A stretch of 64,000 nt of DNA, taken from Anaerolineales bacterium. GTDB taxonomy: Bacteria; Chloroflexota; Anaerolineae; Anaerolineales; JABWBV01. The notes under the pieces are model-generated. The model saw only the letters and a program-made list of their open reading frames with translations. It was not told the DNA's origin and ran no database searches. The position numbers were made by a program, and so were the translations under genes. The stretch lies in assembly GCA_020634875.1 (NCBI GenBank), contig JACKAX010000005.1, positions 92,995-156,994 of the forward strand, in the 5' to 3' direction. Of the stretch, positions 62,927 to 64,000 are shown piece after piece (the stretch's first letter is position 1; every line of letters starts with the position of its first letter).

Positions 62927-64000
62927 ATGAGTCTCTTAGAGGGATACCGGTATCGTTACCCCCCTTACCGATATCCTTCTGAGAAATCATGTTCTTTGAA
63001 CCTTACCCGCCTCCTCCAACAATCCGTCAGTCCAGATGTTACGCGTTATGCCGAAACGCTGATCAAACACAGCGCGACGCCCGCATCGGTGTATCGGCTA
63101 TCGTTGGAATACGCTGCGCCTCGTGCCGGACCAGCGACTCTCATTCTTAAACGCATCCAACCCAAATATTCTGATGACCCCGGTTTCCCCAACCGGGAAT
63201 GCACCTATTACGCGCGTGTCCTCCCTAACCTCGATCTGCCTCACGCGCAGGTTTACTTTGCTGGAATTGAGCCAGAAACCCAAGAACGGCTCATTTTGTT
63301 AGAAGACCTGACAAACTATCATCTCCCCCCACCCACACGCCCGTGGACACAAGCCGAGGGAGAATGTGTTGCACGGGCTTATGCACGTTTGCACACGATA
63401 GCGAAGATTGGTCATTCGCCCTGTACCCAAGACTTGGATTGGCTTCTTCCGCGGCACGAAACGCGACTGGATGCTGAAGCACTAGGGAAAATGGTCCATG
63501 ATCTTGTTCAGCAAAACATATGGGAGCCAATCCCCGCTCTAGAGGGGATGATTGCCCAAATCGTGAACGCAACCCCAATATTTTCTTCTCTCCCGACGAC
63601 ACTTCTCCACAACGATGTGTATCCTCCGAACGTTGCACTACCCCCAAATCTTAACAGCGACGCTATACTCCTCGATTGGGAGATGGCGAGTTACGGCCTC
63701 CCCGAGATGGATTTGGGCTTTATGTTTCTGCAACCGTACCGCGCCCACCAATATTTAAATAAGGAGGGGGTATTAGATGCTTATTGGGCTGTTCGTATCT
63801 GCCAAGAAGGGACAATTCTTACAATCGAAGAACGCAAAATTCGCCAGTATTACGCGGATGCTGTTTGGGGGTTGTGGCTCGTTCCGGTGGCGCACAAGAT
63901 GGCTGTTCACCCGTTTCCACCGGGATCAGCCGTTCAAAAATATTGGGAGTCCATGTTTGGCGTACTGGAAACGCATTTACGAGGGCTGTGTAGCAGGGTT
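62927..64000 (+). CDS. Aminoglycoside-phosphotransferase-like kinase, 3' end beyond window
   Basis: An open frame of 358 codons from ATG 62927 (one base after the preceding stop) to the window edge. The kinase-fold signs are a nucleotide lysine in ATLILKRIQPK, the catalytic loop LLHNDVYPPNV (an H-N-D-x4-N form of the usual HGDxxxxN), and the metal-binding Asp in AILLDWEMASYG with PEMDLGFMF. The APH family includes antibiotic, choline, homoserine and sugar kinases. The first 20 codons after the ATG are tyrosine-rich and may be untranslated if a later start is used. Coupling to the binding-protein gene suggests it phosphorylates an imported small molecule. Confidence 0.8.
   Translation, partial: MSLLEGYRYRYPPYRYPSEKSCSLNLTRLLQQSVSPDVTRYAETLIKHSATPASVYRLSLEYAAPRAGPATLILKRIQPKYSDDPGFPNRECTYYARVLPNLDLPHAQVYFAGIEPETQERLILLEDLTNYHLPPPTRPWTQAEGECVARAYARLHTIAKIGHSPCTQDLDWLLPRHETRLDAEALGKMVHDLVQQNIWEPIPALEGMIAQIVNATPIFSSLPTTLLHNDVYPPNVALPPNLNSDAILLDWEMASYGLPEMDLGFMFLQPYRAHQYLNKEGVLDAYWAVRICQEGTILTIEERKIRQYYADAVWGLWLVPVAHKMAVHPFPPGSAVQKYWESMFGVLETHLRGLCSRV

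Noticed and set aside
1..64000. tRNA, rRNA, CRISPR arrays, transposases or prophage genes
   Set aside because: I looked on both strands and saw no clover-leaf T-loop signatures, no regular spacer-repeat array and no DDE or tyrosine recombinase motifs.

Overview
The window looks like a chromosomal segment of a Chloroflexota bacterium, probably an Anaerolineae relative. This is inference from gene style: lipoprotein and Sec-exported glycan-active proteins, YLPL-type motifs in secreted proteins, ChvE/Mms-type sugar transport, and Psr-type and Rieske/cytochrome b respiratory modules. There is no rRNA or tRNA to settle it. Most genes lie on the minus strand. UGA serves as a normal stop for several genes here, so the code is standard.

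Layout. 1-4.7 kb: a sugar ABC system (LacI regulator with a two-operator promoter, a binding protein made of two fused near-identical copies, and a permease with an SH3-like insert in its first outer loop, cut by the window edge). 4.7-5.6 kb: a membrane-anchored DsbA-type protein whose first active-site cysteine codon is UGA. 6-12.5 kb: lone receiver domain, secreted protein, NERD protein, CheW and a chemoreceptor. 12.9-16.6 kb: GH44 glycanase and a secreted lipoprotein, convergent. 16.7-27.9 kb: an L-arabinose locus (LacI, ChvE/MmsA/MmsB transporter, epimerase, FGGY kinase, AraD, AraA, cytidylate-kinase-like protein). 28-34.8 kb: a YbhGFSR-like efflux locus with a TetR regulator. 35-38 kb: a truncated gene, a seven-repeat propeller and a membrane protein. 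38.4-47.7 kb: a STAND regulator, a NifX-like protein, DegV, a double GNAT protein, and a heterodimeric ABC exporter with MarR.

48.8-60.4 kb is the most unusual part. One minus-strand run encodes a triheme cytochrome, two YeeE/YedE half-transporters, a Tat-exported molybdopterin oxidoreductase with FeS and NrfD partners, cytochrome b, a nine-heme cytochrome, a Rieske protein, ArsR, XRE-cupin and FmdE. A second XRE-cupin regulator is divergent at the head, across three copies of a CAATATATTG operator. In the second YeeE gene, the invariant cysteine of the G-Y-C-P-G-T motif is UGA, followed at once by a strong hairpin that fits a bacterial SECIS. With the DsbA gene this gives two independent in-frame UGA codons at functional cysteines. 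The organism is therefore predicted to make selenoproteins, although no sel genes are in the window. The respiratory cluster reads as a quinone-linked sulfur-compound (thiosulfate/polysulfide-like) system; the substrate is inferred.

The right end holds a decayed Gfo/Idh/MocA gene, a family-5 solute-binding lipoprotein and an APH-like kinase that runs off the edge.
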